Below, piece after piece: positions 6,859 through 7,868 of a DNA stretch of 7,868 nt. The position numbers and the translations under genes are program-made. Within the stretch, counting starts at the first letter, position 1. Each line of letters starts with the position of its first letter. Origin of the DNA: Thiorhodovibrio sp. Its GTDB lineage: Bacteria; Pseudomonadota; Gammaproteobacteria; Chromatiales; Chromatiaceae. The notes under the pieces were generated by a model that did no database searches, was not told the origin of the DNA, and worked only from the letters and a program-made list of their open reading frames with translations. The stretch is from positions 1 through 7,868 of the forward strand of contig SKYD01000022.1 in the NCBI GenBank assembly GCA_007128075.1, read 5' to 3'.

Positions 6859-6906
6859 AACGATTGAATGTCAAGAAAGTGCCCCGCTTGAGCACATTTA
6901 GAACTT

Positions 6907-7868
6907 TTAGCCCAACATCGTGGTTGCAGGCGAGGACTGGCGCACGATCAGCTCTTGGGTCGGATAAGCGAATTCAATTCCTTCCGCCTTAAATTGGCGA
7001 TACATCGCTAAGTTGATTGCCTGCTGAATGTCCATGTAGATCGTGTAATCAGGACTCAAGACATAGTAGACAACCTCGATAATCAGCGAAAAATCGCCGT
7101 ATTCGACAAAGTGCGCTCGATCAAACCGCGCCAGGGACTGCTGCTCGATGATGCCGCGCAGGATGGGCGGGATGCGTTCGAGTTTTTCCGGCGGGGTTTG
7201 ATAGATCACGCCAAACTTAAACACCACCCGCCGCTCTTTCATGTGTTTGTAATTGCGGATGCAGCTATTGAGCAGATTGGTGTTGGACAACACCACCTGT
7301 TCACCCGAGAGGCTGCGAATGCGCGTGGTCTTGACCCCGATATGCTCAACCACGCCCAGCGTTTCGCCGGCAATCACAAAGTCACCAACCCGAAATGGCT
7401 TGTCGAGCACAATCGCCATCGAGCTGAAAATATCCGAAAGGATGTTGTTGACCGCAAACGCCACTGCCAAACCACTGACACCCAGCGCCCCAACCAGACC
7501 GGCAATCGGATAGCGAAAGTGCGCCAGCACCGAGATTGCCAACACCAGCCAGATGCCAACGCGCAGGAAAAACAGCAGCAGCCCATAGCCACTGACTGCC
7601 GAGGGATCATCGCGTTCTTTGCGGCTGCGCTTGCGTTTGAAAAAGTCAACGACCGCGGCGTTTGCCCACAGCCCCAACTGGAAATAAAACGCCAGAATCA
7701 GCAGCGTCCAGAGACTGTGACGCAGCCGTTCATCCCCCAGTCCCGAGACCGACATGGCGACATAAAACGCCACCACAATGACAAAAAATTGGCTGGTATG
7801 GCGGATCAATGCCGAGACCATCACCCGCGCAGTTTTGTAATCGCGCCCTTCATCGGCAGAGCCGACCA
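6907..7868 (-). CDS. MscS family mechanosensitive ion channel (5' end outside window)
   Basis: The frame is open to the right edge, giving 319 residues before TAA 6909-6907. An internal GTG (7824) and ATG (7821) exist, but the in-frame codons above them (GSADEGRDYKTARV) fit a continuing protein, so I treat the gene as cut. MscS channels are inner-membrane proteins that open under membrane tension to release solutes after osmotic downshock. Counting from the internal GTG (7824) as residue 1, hydrophobic segments lie at about 12-27, 37-62 and 82-102. They are followed by the pore-lining TM3 pattern GALGVSGLAVAFAVNNILSD (112-131) with its Gly/Ala packing face, and then MAIVLDKPFRVGDFV, the start of the cytoplasmic beta domain. 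The C-terminal alpha/beta domain is complete, ending near TQELIVRQ. It is transcribed towards the Rpn gene but separated from it by 125 bases and the palindrome. Confidence 0.9.
   Translation of the reverse strand, partial: VGSADEGRDYKTARVMVSALIRHTSQFFVIVVAFYVAMSVSGLGDERLRHSLWTLLILAFYFQLGLWANAAVVDFFKRKRSRKERDDPSAVSGYGLLLFFLRVGIWLVLAISVLAHFRYPIAGLVGALGVSGLAVAFAVNNILSDIFSSMAIVLDKPFRVGDFVIAGETLGVVEHIGVKTTRIRSLSGEQVVLSNTNLLNSCIRNYKHMKERRVVFKFGVIYQTPPEKLERIPPILRGIIEQQSLARFDRAHFVEYGDFSLIIEVVYYVLSPDYTIYMDIQQAINLAMYRQFKAEGIEFAYPTQELIVRQSSPATTMLG

Noticed and set aside
6846..6874. Perfect TTGACA (minus strand, 6874-6869) as a -35 box for rpn
   Set aside because: The -10 position at 17-base spacing falls in the GC-rich palindrome and shows no TATAAT-like sequence.
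5825..6906. Whole rpn segment as a complete insertion sequence
   Set aside because: I found no matching terminal inverted repeats or flanking target duplications around the gene.

Overview
The window looks like chromosomal DNA of a nitrogen-fixing gammaproteobacterium, most likely a purple sulfur bacterium of the Chromatiaceae type. This is inferred from a DraT-type nitrogenase regulator and a HupK-type hydrogenase accessory protein lying beside a DUF2868/DUF3482 gene pair common in proteobacteria. No rRNA or other marker settles the taxonomy. Every gene I can support lies on the minus strand, so the text below follows the direction of transcription, from the right edge to the left.

Right part (7868 to 6907): the C-terminal part of an MscS-family mechanosensitive channel, whose 5' end lies beyond the window. 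A 125-base gap follows; it carries a perfect 22-base palindrome.

Middle part (6781 to 4565): a visibly more AT-rich Rpn/PD-(D/E)XK nuclease-transposase family gene with a 12-base tandem repeat encoding EGR repeats. Its stop codon overlaps the start of a 65-codon reading frame that looks like the tail of a DNA methyltransferase. That tail runs into a hupK-like gene whose homologous reading frame continues about 37 codons upstream of its first usable start codon (GTG) and never reaches an ATG, GTG or TTG. This region looks like a rearrangement scar: foreign or mobile DNA appears to have replaced the beginning of hupK. No other hydrogenase gene is present.

Left part (4447 to 1): a tight four-gene array. 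A DUF2868 membrane protein overlaps a DUF3482 GTPase by 8 bases; the GTPase abuts a DUF3299 lipoprotein; the lipoprotein overlaps draT by 1 base (TGATG). draT encodes NAD+--dinitrogen-reductase ADP-ribosyltransferase, which switches nitrogenase off. It is cut by the left edge before its C-terminus. The overlaps imply co-transcription and translational coupling, which would place a post-translational nitrogenase switch behind a membrane GTPase pair of unknown function. I found no RNA genes, CRISPR arrays or complete insertion sequence.
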